Source: Nothopassalora personata
Taxonomy: Eukaryota; Ascomycota; Dothideomycetes; Mycosphaerellales; Mycosphaerellaceae
Assembly: GCA_033816765.1 (NCBI GenBank)
Contig: CM066293.1
Coordinates: 3,348,001 to 3,412,000 of the forward strand
Length of the DNA stretch: 64,000 nt
Direction of reading: 5' to 3'
Under the pieces are notes generated by a model. It was not told where the DNA came from. It ran no database searches and saw only the letters and a list, made by a program, of their open reading frames with translations. Positions 34,100 through 44,684 of the stretch are shown here, piece by piece (the stretch's first letter is position 1; each line of letters starts with the position of its first letter). The position numbers and the translations under genes are program-made.

Positions 34100-37080
34100 A
34101 GTTATTATAGCTTTAGCTAGTCCTTCGTTACGCCCGGCTAGTTCGAGCACAGCGCTTACTAGTACTATTACTAGGCTTACCCGCCTACCTTAGACCTTGT
34201 TCGAGTCCCTTCGTCTACCGGACAACGTTAAGTATGTCCTTACTAACACGAATACGCCGAAGTCCGCCGCTAATGTTATGTTCCGGGAGCTTAGTCCTTA
34301 GAAGCGGGTTAAGGTATTAAAGGACTTCTATAAGGGCTTCGAGAAGGTATTCGAAGACTACTCCGTCTAGGTTAACCTGTTTTTTAAGGAAGTTAAGAAC
34401 GGTATAGGTAAGAGCTACTAGGATAAATTCCTTAGTAATAAGAAGCTTAATGTCTTATTTCCTATCGTCGGCAAGATTCGTAAGACTGGTTTAGAGATTC
34501 GTAATCGTAAGAAGACTCTTCGAGCTACGCTTACCCGCTACTAGCTATAGTAGATAGATAATAAGATTCTTAATCGACGCGTTATCTCCGAGCTTCATAG
34601 TACTAACAGCGGGCGCCGCTAGTTCACGGCCTTTATTAATAAGCACCTAGACTATAGTAGGGCTATTAGTGGAATTTAGAGGGTATTAATCTAGCGTATA
34701 AGGATCGGCCGTAAGGGTATAGATCGTAAGCGAATTCTAGAGCCTAGTAATCTTACCCGGTGCGATAGGGAGGCTAAAGCACGTAGTATTAATCCGCAGT
34801 CGGCTAAGAGTAGGGAGATTATTAGAAGACACCGCCTAGCCTTCTATAAGGATAGCCTTCTATACTTTATAGAAGGTACTATTACTAAGAAGTCCGCGTC
34901 CCTAGAGGACAGTATAGATTAACCTAGACAATCTAGCTAGTAATAGCCTTAGCTACTACCGGGTAGTAAAGGTAAAGGACGTATAAAGAGTACTACGCTA
35001 ACTCTACTACTAGCCTCTACCTAGCCTATAGTTCTATCGAGAGGCGGTCGTAAGTCGAGTCGACTTAAGTAGCTCCGTATAGGCGGGAGCATAGGTAAGG
35101 GTATAACTACGCCTACTCGATCCTCGCCTAACCGAACGCTAGACGGCGTACCTATACGCGAGGGCAGTCCGCTAGGTATACCGGTTAGTATACTACGATC
35201 TACTCCGGCCTTAACTAAGAATAGCAATCTAATACTTACTATGTTACCTACGGCTATAATTAGGGATGTATTAGTCTTTAAGGATTAGATCCTATAAGAA
35301 GACGAGGCCCTCCGGATTAAGCGCGCTAACTGCACCTACAATAAGCGGTACTATAGCGTTAAGTTTAGAAACTCGATTAACGTAGATAGCATTAACTAGC
35401 TACCTAAGTACCGGATAGTAGGCCTTAAGATGCTCGAACATACTGTCTCGTAGGTTCTTAAGAGGGATAGTAAGGTTAGCGCTATAATATGCGATTAGCA
35501 TATTCGAGATTTCTCCTATAAGGCCCTCTACTTTGTTACGAATCCCGGTATTACTACTAATACCCTATATAAGCGTACGCTTAAGGTCTAAGACTAGCTC
35601 TTTGAAGGTAAGAGTCTTTTAGCTATTAAGGTAAAAAATAGGTCGTGGTTTCGCCCTAATAAGCGTAGTTAGAAGACTGTTAACCCGCTTAGCTACCTTA
35701 GTGTTCGAGGTAAAATCGGTACTACGAGTAGTATCGTTACGCATACTAACTATAACTAGATCCTCGACAAATTCGGCATTAATAAAGCTAACTAAGCCGA
35801 TCTTAATAGTACCGGTACCTACATTAATAGTAATATACTATACTAGTATAATAACGCTAAACTAGCGCCGCGGGTTAAAACGGTTAGAGAAATAATAAGT
35901 CGAGAATTCGACGTGTACCGATAGTACCTACGAGAATTAAATCAGGTTAGTAACGGCGGCGTCTACTAGAACATGTAGTATTCTCTAAGCTAATAGATTA
36001 TACGATAAGACCCTAGGCTATAGCTCTTATAAGTAGCGCTACATCCTTAATACTACACTCGGTTTATCTCCTTCCCTAGGCCTACGATTGTTAGCTTTAA
36101 TAGAGCTTATTAGGGGGTGACGCGAACACTATAGTGTAGTATGCTAGGGTCGACTTAAACCTCGAAATTGAAAACTACTAGACTAGTAACCGGCTTAACA
36201 TGCTGTACTCTCTTAACTTAAAGGGTACTAGTAGGCCGGAGTTTTTACACGGTTTTCATAAGTAAGAGAATACTATAGAGTTTATCTAGTAGTGCCGGAA
36301 TAACGACTATATAGAAGACGGCCGATTTAAGCGTTTCTTCTCGGTTAGGGTTTAGAACTACCTAAGCAAAAACAGCATTAGCTAGTTTAGAGAGGATCTA
36401 AGCGCTAGGCAAATACGGATAACTACTATAGGCGTTCTAATAAGGTAGGCCGCACATAAGAAGACGCTACGTTAGATTAACCCTTACTTTATCGAGATTC
36501 GCGATAATAACTATCTTAAACTCTAGCGAAGCTAGAGCATACACTAGGTAATAGACCTCTATCGTAACTTTAAGACGCCGAGTAAGAGCGCTATAGGGTT
36601 TAAGTATCGACGCCTAGTACCTAGCTATCCTTTCCCTACGGGCGTACACCTTAGTAGCATTCGCCCTCTATCCGATGCCCTAGCGGGTTTGAAGTCTTAG
36701 AACGATAACGAAGTTATCCTTAATGCTAGAAGGTAGCTTAATGCTACGGTCCGCCTAGACTCGGAGCTCTTCTATAAGAAGATGTATAAGTAGCGCGTCC
36801 GAGCTATGAAATTAATAGACAAGTAGCTTAGCTTAGTTACTACTCTCGAGTAGATGTACTTTATAAGCGAAGGGCGTAATAAGAGCTTCTTCCGCAACTA
36901 CTATAGGAACTTTACTAGCTAGCTACTTAGGGACGCGTCTAATAAGACTAGTGTTAGCTACGACAACAAGTAGGTCTAGATAAAGGAGTTATGTAAGAAT
37001 AAGTGGAACTAAGTGGTTAGTACGGGTTTATAGGCTCCTAGTTTCTAGTTGATTTTCCGGCTATAGCTGTAGCCTATAGG
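34100..37080 (+). pseudogene. unrecognised ~1,000-codon frame of Gypsy-C (ORF3)
   Basis: A long frame follows integrase on the same strand, continuous except for RIP-type TAG/TAA codons and one frameshift at about 36110-36130 beside GGGGG. Readable parts include LRLPDNVKYVLTNTNTPKSA, FYKGFEKVFEDYSV, VNLFFKEVKNGIGKSY, RRHRLAFYKDSLLYFIEGT, a basic/Ser/Gln-rich middle, then SYKALYFVTNPGITTNT, FKRFFSVRVWNYLSKNS-like sequence (Trp as TAG) and YRRLVPSYPFPTGVHLSS near the end. I see no protease, polymerase, integrase or zinc-knuckle motif. Its conserved amino-acid character and RIP pattern show it was a real gene. Function unknown. Confidence 0.65.
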
Positions 37081-37610
37081 TACTAGTTTCTAGTTCTAAT
37101 TCTAGTTCTAGTTCTAGTTAATACTTCGGGTACGGGTGCTTCTAGTCCTTAGATCTTACTTGTTACTTATAGTTACTTATCTTCCCTTAACTAACTTTCT
37201 AGCTACGCGATAGACTCGTCTTTAGATCTATTAGGTTACTAGTACTAACACTCACTTGTTTTATAAATAGCGTTCGTATTATTCGACTACCTAGCCCGTT
37301 TAATTAATACTAACATAGCTGCCTATTCCCTCGCTAGTTTCGTAGTATACGTTAACGTAGTACGACGGGCGCGAGTCGCGGTTATTGACGTTACTATCAC
37401 GGTCTCTATTAGAGAAATCATTTCGATCTTTATAAACTGTAGCTAGTAGGCCCTAGGATTGCCTAATATCTTATATATTAAGCTAAATAGTAGGGTAAGC
37501 TGTTGTGCTACTACAACACTACCTTAGCTTATAGCGACTAACTACGCTACCTATAGTGCCCGGGCTTACTGCTTTAGAACCTAAGGACAGGTTCGTAATG
37601 GGGGAGGATG

Positions 37611-37979
37611 TATTAACGACTAATAGGTTACGTTAACCTTAGGTTTAGAGGGGGTCCCTTAGGTCTAACTTGCCCTAATTTCATTTAGGTTTAATTAGAC
37701 ATTTAGGTAAGCTATTAGGACCTAGTATAGCTATTAAGATATATACTGCGCAGTTAAGCATTGTAAGCGTAGCATTAAGGAAATAATTCAATTTATCCCT
37801 CTCGAGTAGAGGGCATAGGGGATTAAGTCCGCTAATCCTCTTATTTATCTAGCTACTACGCTACTTATCACGTGACCTGATCTCACGGTCCCGGGACCGG
37901 CAAATACCCCTACTTACATAAGCGCCGCTCTATACTACCACAACTCGGACAGGCCTACATAGGGTGGTTAGTAGACATT
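37611..37979 (+). repeat. 3' LTR of Gypsy-C copy 2
   Basis: A 369-bp partner of 25705-26073, differing mostly by transitions, preceded by a purine tract and followed by ACTAG. It contains CGGTCCCGGGACCG at 37886-37899. Confidence 0.92.
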
Positions 37980-38840
37980 ACTAGATAGGCTAATCCGATA
38001 CTACGGATTCCTAGAAGTTTTTATTACGGATAGAGACAAATTATTTACATTAAATTACTAGAAAACACTTATAGGAACGATCGGAATTAAACATAAGCTA
38101 TTAACGGTATATTATCTAGAGATAGACGGATAAACCGAAAGGATAAACTAAACGCTAGAATAATATCTACGATACTATATTAACTACGTATAAGACAACT
38201 AGGTTTCATTAATACTAATAGCGTAGATTGTACTAAATAACTACAAATTAGAGATAACTTTAACGACACTATTTTATACGAACTTTAGGAAAGATCCTAA
38301 CCTATTCGGAACACCTAGATCCTACCTATAAGCCGAAAGAGCGATCGTAACGACGGACACCCTTAATGAAGTATATAAAGAAACACGTAAGGCGATCAAA
38401 GATATATAACATAAACTATCTTAATAACGGCAAGACACGAGAAAAATAGCACCTCTACTAAAAGAGGGGGATAAGGTCTATCTCCTTATAAAAAACTTAA
38501 GAATAAGAAGATAGACTAAGAAACTAGATTATATTAAGGTCGGACTATTTTCTATTAATAAAGTTATAGGACTAGTTAACTACCGCCTACGACTACTACC
38601 CGACGCTAAAATCTACCTAGTCTTCTACATCTCTAAGTTAGAACCTACGGACGCTAATACACCTTACTAAGAAAGCTTCTATTTAGAGCTAGAAGGAGAA
38701 AACGAATTCGAAGTTAAAAAAATCCTAGATAAGAAAGGTTAGCGATACCTTATTAAGTAGAAAGGATACGACGAATTAGAAAATACTAAAAATGGGTCCG
38801 CCGATACGACTAACGATAATCGATCTTACGGCCGACGAGC

Positions 38841-38913
38841 GACTAGGGTAGGAATCGAACCTACGACCTTAAGAGTTTAGGGAGCTTACGCTCTACTACT
38901 AAGCTACCTAGCC
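38841..38913 (-). other. tRNA-like sequence in Gypsy-A copy 3
   Basis: Minus-strand tRNA fold with the same acceptor, D and T arms and the same B box as the other copies. Only the anticodon loop differs (TCCCTAAAC instead of TATCTATAC). It sits between the shortened chromodomain and the antisense frame. Confidence 0.75.
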
Positions 38914-38941
38914 GATTAATAGGAATAGGGACATAACTTAT

Positions 38942-39493
38942 AAAATAAATACCCTAATAAGTTTCTACCCCTAGGGACTCGCCCTAGGACTCCGCCCTAG
39001 AAAGTGCCGCCTAGTCGTTTACGGACATCTCTAGGATATCCGAGAAAGAAACTAGCGAAGGCGATACCTCTACCCCGGACGCCTACTTAAGAGACGCTAG
39101 CTCCTCGCGCGCCTCTTCCTCCTCGAGCTCCTCTAACTCCTTAGCGACGGCGTCGTCGGTACGACGCTTAGATAAGCGTAGCTATTTCCGAAGACGGACC
39201 TTACGTACCTTTAGCCGTACCTTCTCCTCTTTAATTCTCTTAAGCTCTAGCTTAAGCTTATTACGCGAATCGCGAAGACGTTCCTACTCCGGACGAGAAA
39301 GACGTACGTCGTAATCCTTATAGCCTTTTCGAATATAGGCCGAATACTTCCTAGACTAAGAACCTACAATATACTTTACTACCGCGCCCGAGGATCGAGA
39401 CTTCTAACAATTTGTATATAGAGCTATTTTGATACTAGAGGTTTTAGTATCTAGAGTAAGTCGTTAACGGCGTTTATAGGAAGAAGAAGATAT
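38942..39493 (-). pseudogene. antisense coiled-coil frame of Gypsy-A copy 3
   Basis: A homologue of 4703-5257 on the minus strand. The start codon at 39491-39493 is now ATA (ATG changed by G-to-A). The Cys segment, coiled coil and MPVN-like tail are recognisable. The stop region carries a small insertion. RIP stops are present. Confidence 0.7.
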
Positions 39494-39566
39494 AGTTAGC
39501 TACTACTATAAGAAATAATAACGGCTTAAGAAGCTTCGGGACGAAGCTAGGCTGAAAAGGGGATAG

Positions 39567-39971
39567 TATTACGGAATAATTCCTCTAGACCCTAGAATTA
39601 TAATAAACGAGACGAGTACGTAACTTATCCTACCTAAGCGCTTAGACTCAGGGCGATTAGACTGCTTATGCTTAGACTAATTAGACTGCTTATGCTTAGA
39701 ATAATTTGACTAATTACCGAGATCTACGAATCTCCTTTATATTTAGGAACGCTAAGAACCCCTTATAGTTTCGATGCGTTTAACTTACTATTTAATATTA
39801 CTGTTTAGAATATACTATAACCTAACCTCTACCTTACTACTACTTAGTCTTTATAAGATAAGATAGCTACTGCTTTATTACTTTCCCTTAACTTCCTATT
39901 AGCCCGAGAACAAACCCGATTAAGCTTGTCTTCTTATCTTGTAATATTATTAGGTTATACTAAACCTAATA
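39567..39971 (+). repeat. 3' LTR of Gypsy-A copy 3 (beta type)
   Basis: A 405-bp LTR from TATTACGGAATAATTCC to AAACCTAATA, followed by the duplicated AGAAG. It has the full set of U3 direct repeats built on TTAGACTGCTTATGCTTAG. Confidence 0.92.
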
Positions 39972-40671
39972 AGAAGATTAGAAGATACTAGCTACCTAGA
40001 AAGAGGTCCGCCGGTTCCTAGGGTTTATAAACTACTACCGGATATTTATTCTAAACTACTCTAAGCTAGCTAAGCCCTTAACGTCGTTAACTAGTAAGAA
40101 TACGGCGTTCTCGTAGGGAAAGTATTAGGAAGGAGCGTTTTAGGCCCTAAAGGATAAGTACTATAAGGTACTATTTCTTACTTACTAGAACCCGGAGCTT
40201 TCTACCTTTTTAGAGACGGACTATAGCGGATTTACGCTAGGAGGCGCTCTCCTATAGGAAAATAACGGGGTTATAAAACCGGTAGGATTCTACTTAAAGA
40301 AGCTAAATAAGGCTAAGATTAACTATAATATTTATAATAAGGAGATACTTATAGTAGTCCTATACCTAAAGGAATAGGCTCCTAAATTAAAATCGTATAG
40401 TCCCTTTATAATCTAGACGGACTATAAGAACCTAGAATACTTTATAACGAAAAGATAGTTATTAGAGAGGTAAATTAGATAGGTAGAAGAGGTAGCTAAA
40501 TTCTAGTTTTCCTTAGTTTATAGGCCGGGTACCGAGGCTATTATACCGGACAACCTATTACGAAGGGAATAGGACACCCTTAGATAAGATAATAAGTTAT
40601 CTCGGTTTTACCGGTTTCTTAATTTAGACTCCGTAAGGAACTAGCCGGGCCTAAGGAGAGGAAGCGAGATA

Positions 40672-41260
40672 CAGTAAATTACTCCTATAGGGACAGTTAT
40701 GTTCTTTATTACTCCTATAGGGACAATTATGCAAAAATTACTCCTATAGGGACTTATAGGAATGCTAAATTACTACTATAGGGACACATTATAGTAATCT
40801 TCATTTTTTGCACCTATAATATAGTTACCTATACGATGTTGCTTTAAATGTCGGCTCTCGCCTAAATGTTCGTATTATATATCTTAGATAAGTCCTATCT
40901 TACTTATTATGTCGTCCTTACTTCCCAAGCTACTCTTTACCTACTCGTAACTTATATAAGCTACGAGCTATAAGTATAAGCTACGAGCTATAAGTATACG
41001 CTACGAGCTATAAGTATAAGCTACGAGCTACGAGTCGTTAGGATTAAAACATACTACTATTATTTAATATGCTCGTATAAGCTAGTAGAGTATAGTAAAT
41101 AACAGTAGTACATAAAGAAGTCGTATAAAGAGCGACTACTATAATATGTCCCTATAGTAGTAATTTAGCATCTCTATAAGTCCCTATAGGAGTAATTTTT
41201 ACATAATTGTCCCTATAGGAGTAATAAGGACATAATTGTCCCTATAGGAGTAATTTACCG
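40672..41260. mobile_element. foldback MITE in Gypsy-B copy 1
   Basis: A 589-bp non-coding element with terminal inverted repeats of about 130 bp (CAGTAAATTACTCC at the left, inverted CGGTAAATTACTCC at the right). Each arm contains four tandem-like copies of AATTACTCCTATAGGGAC or variants. The flanks AGCGAGATA and AACGAGATA look like a 9-bp target duplication with one G/A change, which fits Mutator-like elements. Gypsy-B copy 2 lacks the insertion. The centre holds a 20-bp tandem repeat. No transposase is present. Confidence 0.85.
40960..41037 (+). repeat. 20-bp tandem repeat in the MITE core
   Basis: GCTACGAGCTATAAGTATAA is repeated three times (one with a single change) plus a partial unit. 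The unit contains the near-palindrome CTACGAGCTATAAG. Non-coding. Confidence 0.85.
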
Positions 41261-41269
41261 AACGAGATA

Positions 41270-42960
41270 GTAGTAGATACTACCTCTACTATAATAATTT
41301 TATCGGTACAAATCTTAGCTACGTAGTTTAAGACCCTATCCGCCGGAGAAGGGGCGGAATTATCGGGCGTATTACCGAGACTCTTTTAAGATTAAGAGCT
41401 AAATAAACTTTGAGGAAGACCTTTAAAGGGGATAGTACGCTTTAGGTAGTATTCTACATAGTTAAGATAGGAGTACGCTTACTTCCTAGCGAGGTAAAAC
41501 TTAAGGTATAGGTAAGTAACTATAGTATCGACCGTAACGGGTACCTATAATACCGTAGAAGAATTTAGGTACCTAGAGCTCCTACGACTATAGAGGCCGA
41601 CGATAAAGAGACGGACATAGAGGTCCTATAGAATAACACCCTTCGGACTAAGCTAATCTAGTCCGTTTACGATTTGCTAATCTATAGTTACTCTAGGCGG
41701 GACTCTACGGTATTAATACTAAGTTATAACTTCTACTAGCCCCTTTAGTCTAAATACGTAAGGTAGTTTTTAAGGAACTACGACTACTATAGGAGAAATA
41801 AAGTATAGAGAGAATAAAAATACGGACTCCTATAACTACTACCGGTCCCTAATTAATTATTCTAGGAGATCTTAATAGACTTTATAATAGATATACCCGA
41901 GTCGTAAGGAAATACCTACCTATAGGTAATTAAGGACCGACTAAGTAAGACCGTCGTATTAGAATCGATACCTTTAATAAAGGTAGAGGACTACGCTAAA
42001 AGGTTCCTAGACTACTAGGTAAGGTACTATAGTCTACCCTAAGCTATTACGAGCAACCGGGGTACTAACTAGATAAGTACCTTCTAGAAGACATTCTATT
42101 GTTTAGCCGGTATAAAGTAGAGACTTAGCTCTACCTACTACCTATAAACTAACTAAGGTCCTAAAAGACTAAACTAGGAAGTCTAAGCCTACCTTCGGAA
42201 ATATATTAATTATAAGTAGTCTAACTAGAAACGCTAGCTTCCTCCGGTATAACTAGCGCTAAATAGACGATACTCTACGGGCTAGGAATAAGTCCCTTCT
42301 TTATAGTATATAGATATAAATTACTATCTCCCGTTTAGTTATAACTAGATCTAGAGATATTATAGTTAGACGCCGCCTAACGGGTAACGCTATTTATAGA
42401 AAGGATATAGATGATTATAGACCTTTATTAGGTAAGTATAGTAGAGTCTATCTAGAAATAGGAGGATTACGCTAACCGGGATAGGAAACTAGTACTAATC
42501 TACCGGGTTAGTAATAAAGTGTAGCTAGATCTTTATAATTACGTTACCATACGACCGAAGAAAAGTATAGATTATAAGTACGCTAAATACATAGTAGCGG
42601 AAGTCATCTTACCGCTATCTATCCGATTAGCTAGAATTTCCGATAGAATTTACCCGGTCTTCTATCCTAACCTACTACGACCTACTAGTAGAGACCCGTT
42701 ACCTAGGTAGGAGATTAATAATAAGTAGCAGGACCCTATACTAATTAAGTCTTATAAAGAATAGTAGGTAGAGGAAATTCTCTATATAAGAACTAAGGCT
42801 AGGGGGAGGGATAGGGTACGCGAGGTCCTAGTAAAATAGACCGGGTACTATAAGCATATATAGGAACTATTAGAATACCTCGCGGATACGGTAGCCGCGG
42901 ACGACTTTAAAAAGAATTATAGGAACCTAACGACGTATAACGGACTAAGGGAGGTATAGA
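41270..42960 (+). pseudogene. Gypsy-B copy 1 pol, part 2 (integrase, chromodomain)
   Basis: After the MITE the alignment to Gypsy-B copy 2 continues: linker, integrase zinc domain (CDY region near 41780 eroded to YDYY), core (LIDFIIDIPESQ-like sequence near 41875), then a chromodomain at about 42730-42890 (VEEILYIRTKARGRDRVREV followed by LVK-TGYYKHI-ELL). TAG/TAA codons replace Trp and Gln. Confidence 0.8.
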
Positions 42961-43335
42961 AGACTAAGAAGAAGGAGAGGACGGCGAAAAGATAAGGGGA
43001 TACTAGTAATCAAGTAAGGCATTTAGGAAAAGGTAGGCGTTTATTTTTAGATTAGGGGACTTTTTAGGAGATACTATAATAGAGGGAAGTAAGTAGGTAG
43101 GTTTAAGGACGTTTTTATTTTAGCGGCGTCTACCGTAGAAGTAGCGGAGGTCGATCTCTTTTAAGATAGCTATATACTATAGTAGCCCGGCCGCGGCCTG
43201 CGTAAAAGATAAAGGAGCCTAAGGGTAAGTTAGCGGTAGCCGGACCCTAGCGTATACGTCGCTAGCCTAGCTAGAGGTCGTACGGAGCGTCTCCGGGTCT
43301 AAGAAAGCGATTAGCGGTAGCTTTTAGACGGGGTC

Positions 43336-43805
43336 CTAGGTATATACGTCTACCTAAAGGTAAGCTAGGTATTAGCTATAGTATCTATAACCTCGGCGGT
43401 AATTATACTAAAGGGATCGGTAAGCGTATATAAAGTAGCGGGTGCTATAGAAGACTTACCGGGAGAGTACGCTAGCGCGCTAGAGAGGCTTTAAGGCCTT
43501 CTAGACCTTAAGGACGGCGTAGAGGCTTACGTAGGTATCGTTACTAAAATACCGTAAGCCGATAGAAAATAGGCGAAGGCCGCTAGGAAAGGTACTTACG
43601 CGCGGTTCTAGTTAGTAGCGTAAGTCTACTTAGTATATCCGGTATAGGTAAGCTCCGGCCTAAAACGAGCGGTTAGTAACGCTTTTTATTTAGGGTCCGC
43701 TATAAACGTATATATTCTTATAATGCTTACAATTATTATAGTAGGCTTAATAGGCGCGGGCGGTAGTACCCTTTAAATAATTAGCGGACCCCTATTAGAA
43801 TATAG
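43336..43805 (+). pseudogene. Gypsy-B downstream frame (copy 1), possible membrane protein
   Basis: The better-framed copy of the extra Gypsy-B frame. It reads IYVYLKVS-VLAIVSITSAVIILKGSV, then DLPGEYASALERL-GLLDLKDG, then a run of more than 20 hydrophobic residues including VYILIMLTIIIVGLIGAGG at about 43700-43770. Stops are RIP-type. Two hydrophobic stretches are conserved against copy 2 although bases differ. Family not recognised. Confidence 0.45.
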
Positions 43806-44522
43806 TAGAAGTCTATATATACGTACTATAAGACGTAGTCGATACTAGTAGAGGCGTAGGGAACGTACTAGATATAGCGTTAGGCTATTTAATACTATAT
43901 TCTAGTTAGAATTAGTCGGACCCCGGTAGAATTCGCTCGTATTTAATAGTATTAATAGAAGATATAGTAGTAGTAGGTGTTTCTACTTAAGGATTACTAT
44001 TAGTACGTGTTATAACCCCTAGGAAAAATGTCGGACTCCCGTAACTAGGATATAGACTCCTAATTACAGGTATTCTAAGTCTAGGAGACTTAGTATAGGT
44101 CGGAAAGGGGAGGCTACTTACACTTACGGTAGGTAGTTAGAAAAAAAAAGAAAGAAAAGAGAAGAGAGCGCGAGCCGGAAGATATATTCTAGGTTCCTAT
44201 CATTTATATATAATAATAGCTATTATTACTTAGGGGACAATAGTAAAGCATATACTTACCTAGGTAATAATACTCTACCTTAAGATAGCGGATCCTAATA
44301 ATAAGGAAGAGTACGTCGAGCGCTTCCTATTACGAGGCCGATAATAGGTATTGCGGTTAATAGGGTGTTATAATAGGGAGTAATACTAGAAAGTAGCGCT
44401 AAGCCGATAAAATAATAATAGGCTAAGATAGTATAATAGGAAACACTAGCGTAAATATACGTTAGAACGGTACCGATTAGGCGTAACTATAGCTAGATGC
44501 GGCGGAGGGGGGAGGGGGGTAA

Positions 44523-44684
44523 TATAAGGGGCGAGCCCTTATCTCTTAGTACTAGCTACGCCTATACGTCCGGATCGAAGTCCGGTACCTTTATTTTAGA
44601 CTACGTCCGACTTTCCCTTTCTTCTATATTAAACTTATTATATACTTTATAGAACTTTAGTATACACGTTGTTTACCCGTAACA
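44523..44684 (+). repeat. 3' LTR of Gypsy-B copy 1
   Basis: A 162-bp LTR from TATAAGGGGCGAGCCC to ACCCGTAACA, preceded by a purine tract (GGCGGAGGGGGGAGGGGGG) and followed by CTATA. Confidence 0.92.

Larger units (their letters stand above)
25705..37979 (+). mobile_element. Gypsy-C copy 2, long element with extra frame
   Basis: A 12,275-bp span (about 11.8 kb without the solo LTR at 28709-29143) with 369-bp LTRs and target duplication ACTAG (25700-25704 and 37980-37984). Order: LTR, repeat-rich leader, gag with knuckle, protease, RT-RNase H, integrase, an unrecognised frame of about 1,000 codons, polypurine tract (GGGGGAGGATG near 37600), LTR. That is long for a fungal Gypsy element, and the extra frame explains it. 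It is inserted in integrase of Gypsy-A copy 3. RIP is moderate. Confidence 0.92.
23170..38800 (+). pseudogene. Gypsy-A copy 3 pol, split by Gypsy-C copy 2
   Basis: Own parts are 23170-25704 and 37985-38800. Protease is at about 23220-23430 (IIDSGVSGNFTSELFI, Asp-Ser-Gly intact). Reverse transcriptase has an intact IIYIDDILVYT near 24340-24375. RNase H has YIETDASNIAIGAYL near 24785. Integrase is interrupted at the ACTAG duplication and resumes at 37985. The chromodomain (38705-38790) is shortened: about 50 bp after ELENT is missing against copy 4. Stops are RIP-type. Confidence 0.86.
13555..39971 (+). mobile_element. Gypsy-A copy 3, host of two further insertions
   Basis: This Gypsy-A element is spread over 26.4 kb because Gypsy-B copy 2 (14798-21578) split its gag and Gypsy-C copy 2 (25705-37979) split its integrase. 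Own segments are 13555-14797, 21579-25704 and 37980-39971. The duplication AGAAG (13550-13554 and 39972-39976) marks its own insertion. The internal joins match Gypsy-A copy 4 without gaps once CTTAC and ACTAG are removed. It keeps the antisense tRNA-like sequence and coiled-coil frame before its 3' LTR. Confidence 0.92.
12130..40640 (+). pseudogene. Gypsy-B copy 1 pol, part 1 (PR-RT-RH), split by Gypsy-A copy 3
   Basis: Own segments are 12130-13554 and 39977-40640. The first carries the protease region and most of reverse transcriptase (YRALNVITK-DRYLLPKILETI). The second continues with GFINYYR-type sequence, the RNase H core (LETDYSGFTLGGALL) and the DNLLRRE-D end. Rejoining at the AGAAG duplication restores the alignment to Gypsy-B copy 2. 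Stops are RIP-type. Confidence 0.8.
3860..44684 (+). mobile_element. Gypsy-B copy 1, outer host of the nest
   Basis: A single Gypsy-B element is spread over about 41 kb because two Gypsy-A elements (4270-11179, 13555-39971) and a MITE (40672-41260) sit inside it. Its own segments are 3860-4269, 11180-13554, 39972-40671 and 41261-44684. Removing the insertions, with their duplications ATAAT and AGAAG, restores alignment with Gypsy-B copy 2 from LTR to LTR. Flanks are CTAGA and CTATA, an imperfect 5-bp duplication. RIP is heavy throughout. Confidence 0.88.

Noticed and set aside
40676..40790. CRISPR-like array of an 18-bp repeat
   Set aside because: Fungal context, repeats also occur inverted at 41150-41260, and spacers are not of constant length; it is the arm of a MITE.
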